Source: Bacteroidales bacterium
GTDB taxonomy: Bacteria > Bacteroidota > Bacteroidia > Bacteroidales > Bacteroidaceae
Reading direction: 5' to 3'
Assembly (NCBI GenBank): GCA_004554665.1
Contig: SFKY01000097.1
Location: 1 to 6,594 of the forward strand
Length of the DNA stretch: 6,594 nucleotides
Position 1 is the first letter of the stretch; each line of letters starts with the position of its first letter. Made by a program: the position numbers and the translations under genes. Below the pieces are notes generated by a model. That model searched no databases, was not told the DNA's origin, and worked only from the letters and a program-made list of their open reading frames with translations. Positions 6,142 through 6,594 of the stretch are shown here, in pieces.

Positions 6142-6340
6142 TGTAATAGCAGCCCGTTCTATGGCACCTTTTGTATTGCCAAAGGGACTACTAAACACAC
6201 AATCATTTGTTTTCTAAGAAAAACAAGCCAAAAGATGATTTGAATTATAATAGATTATTCAAGGCTGAGCATAAAGCCTAACAAACCGTTAACATCTGCT
6301 TAAACTACTTTATTTGCCATGCTGTTCCAATAATAAGCAG
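6142..6340. other. A/T-rich intergenic stretch with an imperfect stem-loop
   Basis: No gene was found in this stretch on either strand. It contains an imperfect inverted repeat at 6201-6240 (outer arms AATCAT/ATGATT, inner arms TTGTTTT/AAAACAA at 6207-6213 and 6220-6226, with unpaired GCCAAAAG on one side). A small hairpin lies at 6262-6279 (AGGCT/AGCCT). A 7-base inverted repeat, CTGCTTA (6296-6302) with TAAGCAG (6334-6340), has its right arm touching the next -7 element. Confidence 0.55.
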
Positions 6341-6348
6341 TACCTTTG
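6341..6348 (+). promoter_or_regulatory. Probable promoter of the candidate small RNA (-7 element TACCTTTG)
   Basis: TACCTTTG followed by C is identical to the -7 element of the tRNA promoter upstream. A TTTG lies at 6313-6316, but its 24-base spacing is too long, so the -33 box is weak or unusual. RNA would start near 6353-6355. Confidence 0.58.
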
Positions 6349-6353
6349 CAGGC

Positions 6354-6570
6354 GGTATGCAGAATTTCTATACTTTTAAGGTTTTCCCCACTTGCCTACT
6401 GGCAGCATGCGCTCCGTATGTTGCCGGAAGCCGTCGTGTGTAACACGCTGCTTCCCCCCATTCTGCTATCTCTCCAAGACATCTATGTAATTTTATATTA
6501 CTGTCCGCTAAACTTTTGATGAAGATACAAATTTAGGGCTGACACTTCTCCCGAGGTAGCAGCCCTTTTT
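6354..6570 (+). ncRNA. Candidate structured small RNA of unknown family, about 215 bases
   Basis: The segment runs from just after a -7 element to an intrinsic terminator and is unusually rich in base-pairing. In order: GCAGAAT (6359-6365) can pair perfectly with ATTCTGC (6460-6466), closing a domain. Inside it, GGCAGCATGCG (6401-6411) pairs with CGTATGTTGCC (6415-6425), 11 pairs with two G-T wobbles and a CTC loop. Directly abutting, GGAAGC (6426-6431) pairs with GCTTCC (6450-6455), and within it CGTGT (6435-6439) with ACACG (6443-6447) around a GTA loop. Outside follow an A/T hairpin (6487-6501), a bulged hairpin (6508-6536) and the terminator. No tRNA-like ends, SRP apical motif, tmRNA or recognised riboswitch core was seen. 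It could be one of the Bacteroidales RNA families known from comparative genomics, a 6S-like RNA, or new. Ends are estimates. A 28-codon frame (6357-6443) overlaps it. Confidence 0.48.
6535..6570 (+). terminator. Intrinsic terminator ending the candidate small RNA
   Basis: AGGGCTG (6535-6541) pairs with CAGCCCT (6560-6566). An inner helix, ACTTC (6544-6548) with GAGGT (6553-6557), closes on TCCC. The stem is followed by a T run ending at 6570. An alternative 9-pair hairpin upstream, CTAAA/TTTAG with TTTG/CAAA (6508-6536), overlaps only the first two bases of the stem. Confidence 0.7.
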
Positions 6571-6572
6571 GT

Positions 6573-6580
6573 TATCTTTG
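6573..6580 (+). promoter_or_regulatory. Possible promoter for a gene beyond the right edge (-7 element TATCTTTG)
   Basis: TATCTTTG followed by C fits TAnnTTTG and lies just three bases after the terminator T run. No clear -33 box is visible 19-21 bases upstream, and nothing after 6594 can be seen, so this remains tentative. Confidence 0.35.
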
Positions 6581-6594
6581 CTTTTGCATAAAAC

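Noticed and set aside
6022..6594. tRNA gene as an integration site for a mobile element
   Set aside because: No integrase gene and no second copy of the tRNA 3' end were seen in the window. The tRNA is followed at once by its own terminator.
1..6594. CRISPR array, transposase, defence or toxin-antitoxin system
   Set aside because: No spaced direct repeats of CRISPR type, no transposase or nuclease motifs, and no small paired genes are present; the protein genes are all ordinary housekeeping families.

Overview
The window looks like chromosomal housekeeping DNA from a member of the Bacteroidota, most likely order Bacteroidales and close to Prevotella. Three things support this. Several promoters fit the Bacteroidota-type consensus (TTTG or TTTC at -33, about 19 bases, then TAnnTTTG at -7) rather than -35/-10 boxes. 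Start codons are preceded by A/T-rich leaders instead of strong Shine-Dalgarno sequences. The proteins have Bacteroidota-style architectures: a fused RibBA, an enlarged LptF/LptG permease, and an ExbB with an extra N-terminal membrane helix. The genus is an inference from overall sequence character and was not tested by any search.

Positions 1 to about 5700 are read entirely from the minus strand, in what look like three transcription units. The first is an LptF/LptG-type lipopolysaccharide export permease followed 44 bases later by ribBA (riboflavin biosynthesis). The second is a class I aspartate aminotransferase with its own good promoter. The third is exbB followed by exbD (proton channel of the Ton energy-transduction system); exbD is cut by the left edge. 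They do not form one pathway: envelope biogenesis, vitamin and amino-acid metabolism, and outer-membrane transport energisation simply adjoin.

Positions 5704 to about 5960 hold no convincing gene but carry a 66-base array of degenerate 11-base units containing two near-identical dyads 44 bases apart, plus a small stem-loop beside it. It looks like an intergenic or interspersed repeat.

From about 5960 onward the plus strand takes over. A tRNA gene with a CAT anticodon has an excellent promoter overlapping a perfect palindrome, and an excellent intrinsic terminator. After a non-coding A/T-rich stretch comes the most interesting item: a -7 element at 6341, about 220 bases dense in stem-loops (an 11-bp and a 6+5-bp hairpin in tandem inside a long-range 7-bp helix), then an intrinsic terminator ending near 6570. 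This is a candidate free-standing structured small RNA of unknown family. A further promoter-like element at 6573 points off the right edge.
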